Shown piece after piece: positions 1 through 10,984 of a stretch of DNA of 64,000 nucleotides. The DNA is from Muribaculaceae bacterium (GTDB lineage Bacteria > Bacteroidota > Bacteroidia > Bacteroidales > Muribaculaceae). The first letter of the stretch is position 1, and each line of letters opens with the position of its first letter. The stretch lies in contig JAFLTU010000007.1 of the NCBI GenBank assembly GCA_022509125.1, positions 1-64,000 on the forward strand, written 5' to 3'. The translations under genes and the position numbers were made by a program. Below the pieces are notes generated by a model. That model searched no databases. It worked only from the letters and a program-made list of their open reading frames with translations, and was not told the DNA's origin.

Positions 1-47
1 TCTGCCTTACAAGCAGAGGGTCTGCGGTTCGAATCCGTAAACGCCCA
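1..47 (+). tRNA. tRNA-Val (anticodon TAC), 3' part only
   Basis: Anticodon stem-loop TCTGC-CTTACAA-GCAGA, T-arm TGCGG-TTCGAAT-CCGTA, acceptor 3' strand AACGCCC plus A; the 5' part lies outside the window. Confidence 0.85.
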
Positions 48-125
48 CTTTCCCCAAACTTTGTATTTAAAAAAACCGGTAAATCCGTGAGGATCGACCG
101 GTTTTCTATTTTTTGTAATAAAAAC

Positions 126-521
126 TTATCCTGCAAAGGGACCGCCGGGACCACCGGGTCCTCCACCAGGTCCGCCAGGACCACCGGGTCCACCACCGGG
201 TCCACCGGGACCTCCACCAGGTCCGCCAGGACCAATACCCGGACCGCCGGGTCCACCCGGACCAATACCCGGATTAGGTGGGGCAACAGGACCACCTGGG
301 CCTCCAGGTCCGCCAGGACCGCCACCGGGACGGAAGCCTGGACCATTAGGAGCGCCCGGTCGGAATATAAAAGGTCCCGGGGGTGGAACAGGAACTGGAG
401 CCGGATAAATGCCCCCACCTACAACAACATCCGGACCACCGGCCACTATGGGACCACATCCTGTGGCCAAACCCCCAAGCAACAGGGCGCACAAACCGAT
501 AATTACAAATCTTTTTTTCAT
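126..521 (-). CDS. Gly/Pro-rich (collagen-like) putative lipoprotein
   Basis: Signal peptide with lipobox-like LATGC; C-terminal half dominated by GPGGPGG repeats. Confidence 0.6.
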   Translation of the reverse strand: MKKRFVIIGLCALLLGGLATGCGPIVAGGPDVVVGGGIYPAPVPVPPPGPFIFRPGAPNGPGFRPGGGPGGPGGPGGPVAPPNPGIGPGGPGGPGIGPGGPGGGPGGPGGGPGGPGGPGGGPGGPGGPFAG

Positions 522-644
522 AACCTCTCGTTTTATAACCTTGATGGTTTATACCCTTTTAGCTTTATAAAAAGATGGGCATAAACATTTTTATTTAATA
601 GACAAAGAAAGGGGGTAAATGGTTCAAAAGATAATGATGGTTTT

Positions 645-678
645 AACAAAAAAAGAGGCCTCCATATTGGGAGGCCTC
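645..678 (-). terminator. Rho-independent terminator downstream of gap
   Basis: Stem GAGGCCTCC/GGAGGCCTC followed on the minus strand by a T-run. Confidence 0.75.
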
Positions 679-700
679 AAATTCTGATATTTACAATGGA

Positions 701-1726
<1,026 letters not shown>

Positions 1727-1760
1727 TTATGGGTTAGAAAGATATTTTTGTGGTTTGTTG

Positions 1761-1793
1761 CAAATTTACCTAAAATTTTTTATTCAATGACAA
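1761..1793 (-). promoter_or_regulatory. Putative Bacteroidota promoter for gap
   Basis: Minus-strand TAAATTTG (TAnnTTTG) with upstream TTG-containing -33 candidate. Confidence 0.4.
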
Positions 1794-2041
1794 TTCTTTA
1801 ATCTTATAATTAAATGAATATTCGAAGGTTATTTTTTCTTCTATGTAATTATTTGAAAATCAACCTCTCCGAGGTTGTGGAGTAAGAGAGGGAGGGTTAT
1901 TTTCCGCCAACTTCGCAGGCGGTTATTATAGTCACGGTTCCACCGTGACGAAGCCCCTCTTTTGTTCCGGCTTCGCAGGCGGAACATGAAAGTATAGACA
2001 ATTAGGGTCAAGGAGACAAAGGAGGGCAAAAATAGACTTTA

Positions 2042-2072
2042 TTGGCTGTTTGAGGTTTTTTTTGTAGTTTTG
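2042..2072 (+). promoter_or_regulatory. Putative Bacteroidota promoter for mscL
   Basis: TTG at 2042, about 20-nt spacer, TAGTTTTG (TAnnTTTG) at 2065-2072; mscL ATG at 2141. Confidence 0.5.
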
Positions 2073-2140
2073 CGTCATGATTTTTAAGCAGGTTGAGTTT
2101 TTCTGCTTTTTTTCCAACGCTTTACAAACATATCTGACAA

Positions 2141-2611
2141 ATGGGAAAATTTCTTGAAGATTTTAAGGCCTTTGCCATGAAGGGCAACGTGATCGACATG
2201 GCAGTCGGTGTTATCGTGGGTGGAGCCTTCGGTAAGATTGTCTCTTCTCTGGTAAATGATATCATCATGCCGGTTGTGACCCTCTGCACGGGTGGCACCG
2301 GATTTGAAAACATGAAATTTGTGATCCGACATGGGATACCCTCCACGGAAGAGGGGGTAGCGGCCGTGGAAGAAGTGGCTATCCATTATGGCACATTTAT
2401 CCAAAACATCGTCGATTTCTTTATCATAGCCTTCTCGATTTTCGTGGCTATACGCGTGACTGTGAAATTCCAGGAGAAATGGAAACATGATGACGAGAAA
2501 GCAGCAGAGGAACCGGCACCGGAACCGGCACCCACAAAAGAAGAGGTGCTTCTTGGAGAAATTCGCGACCTTCTGAAGCAGCAAAACGCCGATATCGAGG
2601 CAAAGAAATAA
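2141..2611 (+). CDS. mscL: Large-conductance mechanosensitive channel MscL
   Basis: [37 protein letters not shown] signature. Confidence 0.96.
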   Translation: MGKFLEDFKAFAMKGNVIDMAVGVIVGGAFGKIVSSLVNDIIMPVVTLCTGGTGFENMKFVIRHGIPSTEEGVAAVEEVAIHYGTFIQNIVDFFIIAFSIFVAIRVTVKFQEKWKHDDEKAAEEPAPEPAPTKEEVLLGEIRDLLKQQNADIEAKK

Positions 2612-2656
2612 AATCGATATTATTCTTTTCGGAAACATCTTTTAATGACACACAAA

Positions 2657-2686
2657 CGGTCCGCATTTTTTGCGGACCGCTTTTTT
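2657..2686 (+). terminator. Rho-independent terminator after mscL
   Basis: CGGTCCGCA-TTTTT-TGCGGACCG followed by CTTTTTT. Confidence 0.85.
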
Positions 2687-2704
2687 CCTGTATGACTAAA
2701 TGAA

Positions 2705-3649
2705 TTAGGTCGGGAATGTGTCGAATGCATAAAGAATAGTGGAGAGATAACGTTCGCCGGTGTCAGGCAGGATGGCCACGATTGTCTTCCCCTCGTTGGC
2801 TTCATCCTTGGCAATCTGAAGAGCGGCATGGAAGGCTGCGCCGGATGAGATTCCTGCCAAAACTCCTTCGCGGCTCGCCAGAAGACGCCCTGCTTTCACG
2901 GCTTCCACATCTGTCACCTTAACAATACTGTCGATTAAATCGGAATCATAGTTTTTTGGCACGAAACCGGCTCCTATACCCTGTATTTTATGCGGGCCCG
3001 GAGCTTCTCCTGAAATTACAGCCGAGGCTGCCGGTTCAACAGCCACTGCCTTCATTGAAGGACGACGTTCTTTAAGATATTTGGCACATCCGCTGATAGT
3101 TCCTCCCGTGCCCACGCCTGCAACCAGAAAATCAATCTCGCCGTCGGTGTCAAACCATATTTCGGGCCCGGTTGTGCGGTAATGTATAAGGGGATTGGCC
3201 GGATTTTCAAATTGCTGGAGAATGACAGAGCCTGGAATGCTCTGTTGCAACTCTGTGGCCTTCCGGATAGCCCCCTTCATGCCCTCGCTTCCGGGAGTGA
3301 GTTCCAATGTGGCCCCAAGGGCTTTGAGAAGGTTGCGACGCTCCAGGCTCATGGTTTCCGGCATGGCCAGGATGAGATTGTAGCCCTTCACTTTAGCCAC
3401 CCATGCAAGGCCTATGCCTGTATTGCCCGAAGTCGGTTCTATGATTGTGTCGCCCGGTTTGATCACTCCGGAATTCTCGGCATCTTCAATCATTGCCAAG
3501 GCAATACGGTCTTTCACGCTGCCCCCCGGGTTGAAGCTTTCAAGCTTTACAAGGAGCCTGGCTTTTAAGTGTTCCTCGCGTTCGATGCGGCTCACTTCCA
3601 ATAAGGGGGTGTGACCGATGAGTTGGGTTAGGTCTTTTGCGATTTTCAT
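2705..3649 (-). CDS. cysK: Cysteine synthase A
   Basis: PLP-lysine region NPGGSVKDRIA, TSGNTGIGLA, GTGGTISG motifs. Confidence 0.95.
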   Translation of the reverse strand: MKIAKDLTQLIGHTPLLEVSRIEREEHLKARLLVKLESFNPGGSVKDRIALAMIEDAENSGVIKPGDTIIEPTSGNTGIGLAWVAKVKGYNLILAMPETMSLERRNLLKALGATLELTPGSEGMKGAIRKATELQQSIPGSVILQQFENPANPLIHYRTTGPEIWFDTDGEIDFLVAGVGTGGTISGCAKYLKERRPSMKAVAVEPAASAVISGEAPGPHKIQGIGAGFVPKNYDSDLIDSIVKVTDVEAVKAGRLLASREGVLAGISSGAAFHAALQIAKDEANEGKTIVAILPDTGERYLSTILYAFDTFPT

Positions 3650-3713
3650 ATTTGTTTTATTTTATTCCCCTTTCATCCTTGTGAAAATATAGAGAATGAG
3701 AGAGGGTTGGTGA

Positions 3714-4634
3714 CTAGATTCCGGCTCCGTCGGTGTAGCTTTCATTTCTCGAAATCCCTTGAACCACTTTGGAAAAAGGGGCCATGCTTTCTGTGACCCA
3801 CACGTTGCCACCGATAATGGAGTCGTGGCCTATTGTGATGCGCCCTAACACAGTGGCATTGGAATAAATCGTCACTCTGTCTTCGATTACAGGATGGCGA
3901 GGCACATTGAGAGGAGCGCCTTCTTCGTCATACCGGAAACTTTTGGCTCCAAGAGTGACTCCCTGGTAAATTGTGACATAATCACCGATTATGCATGTTT
4001 CACCGATCACCACGCCCGTGCCATGATCGATAGCGAAATATTCTCCGATATTAGCTCCCGGATGGATGTCAATGCCCGTCTGGGAATGGGCCAACTCAGA
4101 AATGATGCGTGGCAGATAAGGGATCTTTTTAGAGAATAGCAAATGAGCGAGACGGTGGTGGAGCATGGCTTTGACTGAAGGATAACAAAGAATGATTTCC
4201 ACCTCATTTCCTGCAGCCGGATCCTTACGCATAATGGCATGGATGTCGGTGTAGAGTTTTCTCTTGAGTTCAGGGAGGAAAGCCACTACCTCACCGGCAA
4301 GCGCATTTGCCCCCGGGGCCCTAAATTCAATGGAATCCTCTTTCCCAAGGCAAGAGAGTCCGATGGCTATCTCTTCCTGAAGGAGTTGAAAGAACCTCTC
4401 TGTGGCGATACCGATCCGGTATTCCATTTTGGAAACGATAGAGGTTCTCTCACAAAACAATTCCGGGAATATGACCTTCCACAACAAATTTATCATTTCC
4501 TTCACATTCTTGAGCGATGGGAGTCCCTGCGGGCATAAGGTCATGAGGCTTCTGTCGTCGTGGGAAATGTCGGAAAGCTGGCCCACTGTGGAAGTGAGTT
4601 CTCTGGAAATATCCCCGGATTTAATTGCATCCAT
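3714..4634 (-). CDS. Serine O-acetyltransferase
   Basis: Left-handed beta-helix hexapeptides; GIDIHPGANIGEYFAIDHGTGVVIGETCIIGDYVTIYQGVTLGA; follows cysK on the same strand. Confidence 0.92.
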   Translation of the reverse strand: MDAIKSGDISRELTSTVGQLSDISHDDRSLMTLCPQGLPSLKNVKEMINLLWKVIFPELFCERTSIVSKMEYRIGIATERFFQLLQEEIAIGLSCLGKEDSIEFRAPGANALAGEVVAFLPELKRKLYTDIHAIMRKDPAAGNEVEIILCYPSVKAMLHHRLAHLLFSKKIPYLPRIISELAHSQTGIDIHPGANIGEYFAIDHGTGVVIGETCIIGDYVTIYQGVTLGAKSFRYDEEGAPLNVPRHPVIEDRVTIYSNATVLGRITIGHDSIIGGNVWVTESMAPFSKVVQGISRNESYTDGAGI

Positions 4635-4714
4635 ATTCTATCATTAGAGATTGTGATTGCAAAGGTATGATAATCTGAGAAATAAAAACAGAATAATCAG
4701 AAAAAAATAAACTA

Positions 4715-4752
4715 TGAAAAAAGAAAAGCGACATCCCCAAGAGGAATGTCGC
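4715..4752 (-). terminator. Terminator downstream of the DUF3861-like genes
   Basis: Hairpin GCGACAT...ATGTCGC followed on the minus strand by TTTTCTTTTTT. Confidence 0.6.
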
Positions 4753-4773
4753 TTAATTCAATTTTAATAATTA

Positions 4774-5070
4774 TCACTTACCGTTGGCCTGAGCCTTGAG
4801 GGCATCCTTAAATTCTTTGAATTTGGGAGCGAAGGCTTTGATGGCCTCGTTGTCGGGATATTTCTTCATAGCATGGTGGAGCAAGCGCACGCCACAAACG
4901 AGCTGTTTTGCATGTTTTTCTGTGATGTTGCCGACAGCCACAGCCTTGTTAACCAACTCTTCGAGATCGTGATGGCCACCGAAATTGAAGTTGAAGACAT
5001 CCTTCACCTTATTGTCTACCACTTCAGCTACCTGGAAATGATAAGACTTCTTTTCTTTATTGTCGCACAT
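4774..5070 (-). CDS. DUF3861-like small protein (paralog 2)
   Basis: YHFQVAEV..., HDDLEELV-like segment, CGVRLLHHAMKKYPDN...FKDAL pattern; internal ATG at 5070 preferred because it aligns with the paralog. Confidence 0.7.
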   Translation of the reverse strand: MCDNKEKKSYHFQVAEVVDNKVKDVFNFNFGGHHDLEELVNKAVAVGNITEKHAKQLVCGVRLLHHAMKKYPDNEAIKAFAPKFKEFKDALKAQANGK

Positions 5071-5093
5071 AATAGTTTCGTTTAAAGGGTTGA

Positions 5094-5408
5094 TCACTTG
5101 TTATCACAGGGGCAGTATTCTGCACGAAGAGCATGCTTGAAATCTTCGAAGGCAGGCATAATGCTCTGGAAAATGGGGTTGCCCGGATATTTCTTCAATA
5201 CATGATGGAGAAGGCGTAGGCCACAAACCAATTCCTTGGCATGTTTCTCGGTCATTGTGCCTTTAGCCACTACATCTTCCACCATTTTCTTGAGGTCGTG
5301 ATGGCCACCGAAATTGAAACCAAAGACGTCTTTGATCTTGTCATCCTCCACTTGAGTTACATGGAAGTGGTAGGAATGTTTTTTCTTGCAACAGCAATTC
5401 TTTTCCAT
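5094..5408 (-). CDS. DUF3861-like small protein (paralog 1)
   Basis: Strong similarity along its length to the adjacent ORF (YHF.V..V.D..KDVF.FNFGGHHDL...EKHAK.LVCG.RLLHH..KKYP). Confidence 0.7.
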   Translation of the reverse strand: MEKNCCCKKKHSYHFHVTQVEDDKIKDVFGFNFGGHHDLKKMVEDVVAKGTMTEKHAKELVCGLRLLHHVLKKYPGNPIFQSIMPAFEDFKHALRAEYCPCDNK

Positions 5409-5473
5409 AATAATTCTTTTTTTAGATTCTTTATCTATATAACCACCATAGTGGAAAAAAGTTTTAAGAAGGT

Positions 5474-5510
5474 AGGAAAAAAAGAAACGACTCTCCCCGG
5501 AGGGAGAGTC
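5474..5510 (-). terminator. Terminator downstream of the HU gene
   Basis: GACTCTCCC/GGGAGAGTC stem, T-run on the minus strand. Confidence 0.75.
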
Positions 5511-5528
5511 TGAAAGTTTTTTCGAGGA

Positions 5529-5822
5529 TTATTTTTCCGGTTGAGAACCTTTCGCCACGTCTTCCTTGAAAGTGTTGGCCGGCTTAAATGCCGGGATATT
5601 GTGTTTCGGAATGCGGATGGCGGTGTTCTGAGAAATGTTGCGAGCCGTTTTCTCGGCGCGGGTCTTTACGATGAAAGAGCCGAATCCGCGAAGATAAACG
5701 TTTTCGCCATGAGAGAGAGAATCTTTCACTACATCCATAAATTTTTCAACAACCTCGAGAACCGAGTTTTTGTCTAACCCGGTGGTCCTAGCAATTTCTG
5801 CACAAACTTCTGCCTTTGTCAT
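5529..5822 (-). CDS. HU/IHF-family DNA-binding protein
   Basis: MTKAEVCAEIARTTGL...VYLRGFGSFIVKTRAEKTARNI...IPAFKPA. Confidence 0.93.
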   Translation of the reverse strand: MTKAEVCAEIARTTGLDKNSVLEVVEKFMDVVKDSLSHGENVYLRGFGSFIVKTRAEKTARNISQNTAIRIPKHNIPAFKPANTFKEDVAKGSQPEK

Positions 5823-6037
5823 AGTATCTATATTAATTTAAGATTAGTCAACCAAAAGTCAACCAAAGGGTCTCCGGCAAATATATTTTATAGCGACGAG
5901 CCCAAAATTTGGTAGTTTTTTCTTTTGAAAGATATCTCTTTCAGTTTTGATGAGTCAAATTTAGTGAAATTTACTTTAAAGAAACAATAGAAATCGTTTA
6001 AATACTTAACTTTTCGCCTTTTTTGATGCAGATTTAG

Positions 6038-8422
6038 TCACTTTTTTTGTTTTTTGGGGCTTTTAGGGGCAGAATTCTTTGCAGATGGTGACTTTTTAGA
6101 GGGTTTTTCGGAGTCGCTTTGTTGCTCCATCAGTTTTTGGGCCTCCTCAAATGTGAGCGAAGCCGGATCTACATTTTTAGGTATCTTGAAATTCTGTGTT
6201 TTCTTGGCTCCGGCCGGTTTATATGCCAAATATGGACCGAAACGCCCGTTGACCACTTCGAGTCCCTCCAATTCGGGGAATGTTTTGATATGTTTGTTGG
6301 CTTCTTGCTCCCTTTTTTTCTCGATGAGGTCTGCAGCCTCTTCCAAAGAGATTGTCAGAGGGTCGAGACCTTTGGGGATTGAAACGAACATGGAACCATA
6401 TTTCACGTAAGGTCCGAAACGGCCTACCGCAGCCACGACGGGTTCTCCTTCCAACTCACCCACTGTGCGGGGCAGGTCGAAAAGCTTCAGGGCCTCTTCG
6501 AGAGTGATCGAGGCGATGCTCTGTCCGGCACGAAGGCTGGCAAATAGGGGCTTTTCATCAGAGGCCGTGTCGCCGATCTGGACCACAGGACCGAACCGGC
6601 CGATTTTCACATAAACAGGTTTGTGGGTCTCCGGATGTTCACCTATAAGGCGTTCGCCCACCTTATGCTCGCCGCGTTTTGCGCTTATTTCCTCTATTCC
6701 GGGATGGAAATCCTCATAGAAGTCAGCGATTTCTTTTTGCCATTCTAGGCGTCCCTCGGCGATGTCGTCGAATTTCTCCTCCACCTTTGCCGTGAAATTA
6801 TAGTCGAGAATATCCGGGAACTCAGCCGTCAGGAATTCATTGACCACCATGCCGACATCGGTGGGCACCAGTTTGCCCTTGTCGCTTCCGGTGTTTTCAG
6901 TCAAAAGTTTTTCCGTGATCTTGCCCTTGGAGAGTTGTAGTTGCTCATATTCACGTTTTATGCCCTCGCTTTCGCCGCGACGCACGTAGTCGCGGTGTTG
7001 GATTGTAGAGATGGTGGGAGAATAGGTGGAAGGGCGACCGATTCCGAGTTCCTCCATTTTTTTCACTAATGCCGCCTCCGAATAACGGGCCGGAGCCTGA
7101 GTGAACCGTTGCGTTGCAGTGATTTCAGAAGCCTCGAGAATTTCTCCTACACTCATACGAGGCAATTCCGTGAATTCCTGTTGCATAGAGTTTTCAGTCC
7201 GGTAGACTTTCAGGAAGCCGTCGAATTTCACTACTTCACCTTCGGCCTTGAGATGGGCCGGTTCGTAATTATTGGGGCTCGAGGGAGGGAAAATATTTAC
7301 AATGACTGTGGTTTTTTCAATGTCAGCGTCTGCCATCTGGGAAGCCAGAGTGCGTCGCCAGATGAGATCGTAGAGCTTACGCTCCTCGTCACTGCCATCG
7401 ATAGTGGGGTTGGTAATATAGGTGGGACGTATTGCCTCATGTGCTTCCTGTGCCCCTTTGCTGTGGGTGTGGTATTTTCTCACTTTTAAATAACCCTCCC
7501 CGAGATTTTCATTTATGTATTTCTTGATGGATCCGAGCGCAAGGTCTGAGAGATTTGTGGAGTCTGTACGCATATACGTGATAAGACCAGCCTCATATAA
7601 TCTTTGGGCCACTCCCATAGTCCGGCTAACGGAGAATCCGAGTCTTCGTGCGGCCTCCTGCTGAAGGGTGGAGGTGGTGAAAGGGGGATAGGGGGAGCGA
7701 GAGTGGGGTTTAACGGAGATATCGCCTACTTTTAGGGAGGCACCCTCACAAGACTTCAGGAAGTTAAGGGCCTCGAGCCTGTCGGGGATTCTTTCCGGAC
7801 CTTCTGCCTTAAATGCCTCTCCTTGAGGAGTGGTCAGTGATGCAGTGATACGGTAGAATGATTCGGGGGTGAATTCGCGTATCTCCTTCTCGCGTTCGCA
7901 AATCAGTCTGACGGCCACACTCTGCACACGGCCAGCCGACAGGGAGGGTTTGATTTTTTTCCAAAGGACAGGACTCAGTTCAAATCCGACAATTCTGTCG
8001 AGCACCCTGCGCGCCTGTTGAGCATTGACTCGGTTAAGGTCTATATGTCGGGGATTTTCTATTGCTGCAAGAATAGCAGGCTTAGTGATTTCGTGAAACA
8101 CGATGCGATTTGTGGTGAGCGGGTCGAGGTCGAGGACTTCGGCGAGATGCCAAGCTATAGCCTCCCCCTCTCGGTCTTCATCAGAGGCGAGCCAGATTGT
8201 CTGAGCCTCTTTGGCTGCCCTACGCAAACGTTTAACGAGCTCGCGTTTGTCGGCCGGAATCTCGTAGTCGGGCCGGAAGTCATTATCAACATCAATGCTC
8301 ATCCCTTGCTTCTTGAGGTCGCGGATGTGGCCGTAGCTCGACATCACCGTAAAGTCTTTGCCGAGAAATTTTTCTATTGTCTTGGCTTTTGCCGGAGACT
8401 CAACTATGACGAGGTTTTTCAT
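6038..8422 (-). CDS. topA: DNA topoisomerase I
   Basis: MKNLVIVESPAKAKTIEKFLG start (internal ATG at 8422), GLITYMRTDSTN active site, repeated C-terminal RFGPY modules. Confidence 0.97.
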   Translation of the reverse strand: MKNLVIVESPAKAKTIEKFLGKDFTVMSSYGHIRDLKKQGMSIDVDNDFRPDYEIPADKRELVKRLRRAAKEAQTIWLASDEDREGEAIAWHLAEVLDLDPLTTNRIVFHEITKPAILAAIENPRHIDLNRVNAQQARRVLDRIVGFELSPVLWKKIKPSLSAGRVQSVAVRLICEREKEIREFTPESFYRITASLTTPQGEAFKAEGPERIPDRLEALNFLKSCEGASLKVGDISVKPHSRSPYPPFTTSTLQQEAARRLGFSVSRTMGVAQRLYEAGLITYMRTDSTNLSDLALGSIKKYINENLGEGYLKVRKYHTHSKGAQEAHEAIRPTYITNPTIDGSDEERKLYDLIWRRTLASQMADADIEKTTVIVNIFPPSSPNNYEPAHLKAEGEVVKFDGFLKVYRTENSMQQEFTELPRMSVGEILEASEITATQRFTQAPARYSEAALVKKMEELGIGRPSTYSPTISTIQHRDYVRRGESEGIKREYEQLQLSKGKITEKLLTENTGSDKGKLVPTDVGMVVNEFLTAEFPDILDYNFTAKVEEKFDDIAEGRLEWQKEIADFYEDFHPGIEEISAKRGEHKVGERLIGEHPETHKPVYVKIGRFGPVVQIGDTASDEKPLFASLRAGQSIASITLEEALKLFDLPRTVGELEGEPVVAAVGRFGPYVKYGSMFVSIPKGLDPLTISLEEAADLIEKKREQEANKHIKTFPELEGLEVVNGRFGPYLAYKPAGAKKTQNFKIPKNVDPASLTFEEAQKLMEQQSDSEKPSKKSPSAKNSAPKSPKKQKK

Positions 8423-8523
8423 GAGGGTGCTCTTAGTTCGTAATAGAGAGGACGGCCCTTCGGGACTATCCGGAGCCACCGTCCGCAGAATTGTGGCAAA
8501 ATTAATACATTTTTTTATTAGAT

Positions 8524-8554
8524 TTTGCCTTGAGGTTGAAATTCATTAATTTTG
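8524..8554 (+). promoter_or_regulatory. Bacteroidota-type promoter for gyrB
   Basis: TTTG (8524-8527), 19-nt spacer, TAATTTTG (8547-8554). Confidence 0.65.
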
Positions 8555-8621
8555 TAGTAGTAAAATCGGGTCAAACGGCCCGTTGAGGAATGAGAAAATT
8601 CAAAATGGAATAAAGAGCATA

Positions 8622-10598
8622 ATGGCAGAAGATTTAGAATATCAGAGCCCGGATCAAGATACCAGTTACGGGGCGGAAAACATACAGGTGCTTGAAGGGC
8701 TTGAGGCCGTAAGGAAACGTCCGGCCATGTATATCGGTGATATTTCGGGTCGGGGACTCCATCATTTGGTTTATGAGGTTGTCGACAATTCAATCGACGA
8801 GGCCCTTGCCGGATTCGCCGACAATATCGAGGTCACCATCCTTGAAGATAATTCAATAAAGGTTGTAGACAATGGACGTGGTATCCCCGTAGACACCCAT
8901 GAAAAAATGAATAAGTCAGCTTTGGAGGTAGTTTTGACAGTGCTCCATGCAGGCGGTAAGTTCGACAAGGGCACATATAAAGTCTCGGGAGGTCTCCATG
9001 GAGTTGGCGTCAGTTGCGTCAATGCCCTAAGCGACTATCTCTGCGCCGAAATCCATCGCGACGGTAAGATCCATCGTCAGAAATATGCCTACGGCAAACC
9101 CACCACAGAAGTGGAGGTGATCGGAGAAACCGACCATACAGGCACCACCGTCATATTCCATCCTGACGCCTCTATCTTCACAGAGACTATTTACGATTAT
9201 GAGACATTGGCCAACCGTCTTCGCGATCTCTCATATCTTAATGCCGGCATCACATTGAGCCTCACCGACCTCCGCGAAATGGATGAGGAGGGAAATTATC
9301 GTAAAGAGGTTTTCCGCAGTGAAGAGGGATTAAAAGAGTTTGTCAAATATATCGACCAGGGTAAGCAGCCGCTTATCGATGATATCATCCATCTCAACAC
9401 AGAGAAAAACGGAGTGCCCGTAGAGGTAGCTTTGACTTATAACACATCCTTCTCGGAAAATATCTTCTCCTTCGTCAATAATATCAACACAATCGAAGGG
9501 GGCACACACTTGACAGGATTCCGGCGAGGCCTGACCACTACTCTCAAGAAATATGCCGAAGACAATAAGCTGCTTGAGAAAATGAAGGTGGAACTCTCTA
9601 AAGAGGATTTCCGCGACGGATTGACGGCCGTGGTGTCGGTGAAGGTTGCTGAACCTCAGTTTGAGGGACAGACCAAGACAAAGCTTGGCAACAATGAGGT
9701 GTCGGGAGTGGTGCAGACAGCAGTGTCTGAGGCCTTGAAATATTATCTTGAGGAGCATCCCAAACAGGCCCGTGCCATAGTGGACAAGGTTATACTTGCG
9801 GCCACAGTGCGTCAGGAGATGCAGAAGGCCCGGTTGAAGGTGCAGCGCAAGTCCCCACTCGGTGGCGGCGGCCTCCCCGGCAAACTTGCCGACTGCCAGA
9901 GTCGTGACGCAGAGGCATGCGAATTGTTCCTTGTGGAGGGAGACTCAGCGGGCGGAAGCGCCAAGCAGGGCCGTAATCCTCATTTTCAGGCGATTCTCCC
10001 TTTGAGGGGTAAGATTCTTAATGTGGAGAAGGCCCTCGACCATAAGGTGTTTGACAGTGAGGAAATAGTCAATATGTTTAAGGCGCTTGGGGTCACTATC
10101 GGGACAGAAGAGGATTCCAAGGAGCCCAATATGTCGAAACTCCGCTATCATAAGATTATCATCATGACGGATGCCGACGTAGACGGCGCCCATATCGCCA
10201 CGCTTTTGATGACCTTCTTCTATCGCAAGATCCGTCCGATCATCGACAACGGATATCTCTATATCGCCACCCCCCCGCTCTATAAATGCAGCACAAAGGG
10301 CCAGAAAAAAATCCAGGAATATGCCTGGGACGAGCAGCAGGTGCAGCGTTTTGTGGATACCCATTGCGACGGCAACCGCGACAAGATGACGCTCCAGCGC
10401 TATAAGGGTCTTGGAGAGATGAATCCCGAACAACTCTGGGAGACAACAATGGATCCGGAAAACCGTATGCTCAAACAGGTAAACCTTGTGAATGCTGCAG
10501 AAGCTGACCGCACCTTCTCTATTCTGATGGGCGAAGAAGTAGGACCGCGACGCGAGTTTATTGAAACCCACGCTACATATGCAAATATTGATGCGTAA
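8622..10598 (+). CDS. gyrB: DNA gyrase subunit B
   Basis: ATG at 8622 (MAEDLEYQ); GHKL motifs (EVVDNSIDEALAG, DNGRGIPV), TOPRIM EGDSAGGSAKQGR. Confidence 0.95.
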   Translation: MAEDLEYQSPDQDTSYGAENIQVLEGLEAVRKRPAMYIGDISGRGLHHLVYEVVDNSIDEALAGFADNIEVTILEDNSIKVVDNGRGIPVDTHEKMNKSALEVVLTVLHAGGKFDKGTYKVSGGLHGVGVSCVNALSDYLCAEIHRDGKIHRQKYAYGKPTTEVEVIGETDHTGTTVIFHPDASIFTETIYDYETLANRLRDLSYLNAGITLSLTDLREMDEEGNYRKEVFRSEEGLKEFVKYIDQGKQPLIDDIIHLNTEKNGVPVEVALTYNTSFSENIFSFVNNINTIEGGTHLTGFRRGLTTTLKKYAEDNKLLEKMKVELSKEDFRDGLTAVVSVKVAEPQFEGQTKTKLGNNEVSGVVQTAVSEALKYYLEEHPKQARAIVDKVILAATVRQEMQKARLKVQRKSPLGGGGLPGKLADCQSRDAEACELFLVEGDSAGGSAKQGRNPHFQAILPLRGKILNVEKALDHKVFDSEEIVNMFKALGVTIGTEEDSKEPNMSKLRYHKIIIMTDADVDGAHIATLLMTFFYRKIRPIIDNGYLYIATPPLYKCSTKGQKKIQEYAWDEQQVQRFVDTHCDGNRDKMTLQRYKGLGEMNPEQLWETTMDPENRMLKQVNLVNAAEADRTFSILMGEEVGPRREFIETHATYANIDA

Positions 10599-10683
10599 GG
10601 GTTGGGCTTGAAGTGCAATTTACCCCTTAAAACATCGGATTATTTGCATACAATTTAAAACTTTGAAAAAAAGGGACAAAGCA

Positions 10684-10720
10684 GGGTTTCACTGCAACAA
10701 AATTGCAGTGAAACCCTTTC
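10684..10720 (+). terminator. Terminator after gyrB
   Basis: 14-bp perfect stem GGGTTTCACTGCAA/TTGCAGTGAAACCC, then TTTCCTTT. Confidence 0.75.
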
Positions 10721-10804
10721 CTTTAAGAATATTTAAGTCTCTGAAACTTAAATTATTTGCTTTGAAATTAGGAGATTTTATATATCCCATATTAACTTTG
10801 CAGA

Positions 10805-10880
10805 GAGAGTTTTTGAATAGTGAATAGTGGATAGAGAATAGTGAATAGTAGTTTTAACTCTTTTTACTATTTCTGCGAAA
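10805..10880 (+). repeat. Dispersed leader element copy 1 (contains 5 GAATAGT-type heptads, 10815-10849)
   Basis: Near identical to the reverse complement of 16279-16350. Confidence 0.85.
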
Positions 10881-10984
10881 AACGAAACACGATAAACGAA
10901 AAACGATCGCATAGAGCAAGAACTATTGAAAAAACGATAAACGAGAAACCAAAAACGAATAACGAATAACGATTAACGATAAAC
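10877..10984 (+). repeat. GAtaAAC heptad repeats in the recA leader
   Basis: GAAAAAC GAAACAC GATAAAC GAAAAAC (10877-10904) and GATAAAC GAGAAAC CAAAAAC GAATAAC GAATAAC GATTAAC GATAAAC (10936-10984). Confidence 0.85.

Noticed and set aside
87-584. 165-aa plus-strand ORF rich in Thr/Ser/Arg
   Set aside because: Antisense of the Gly/Pro-rich lipoprotein; repetitive composition explains the open frame
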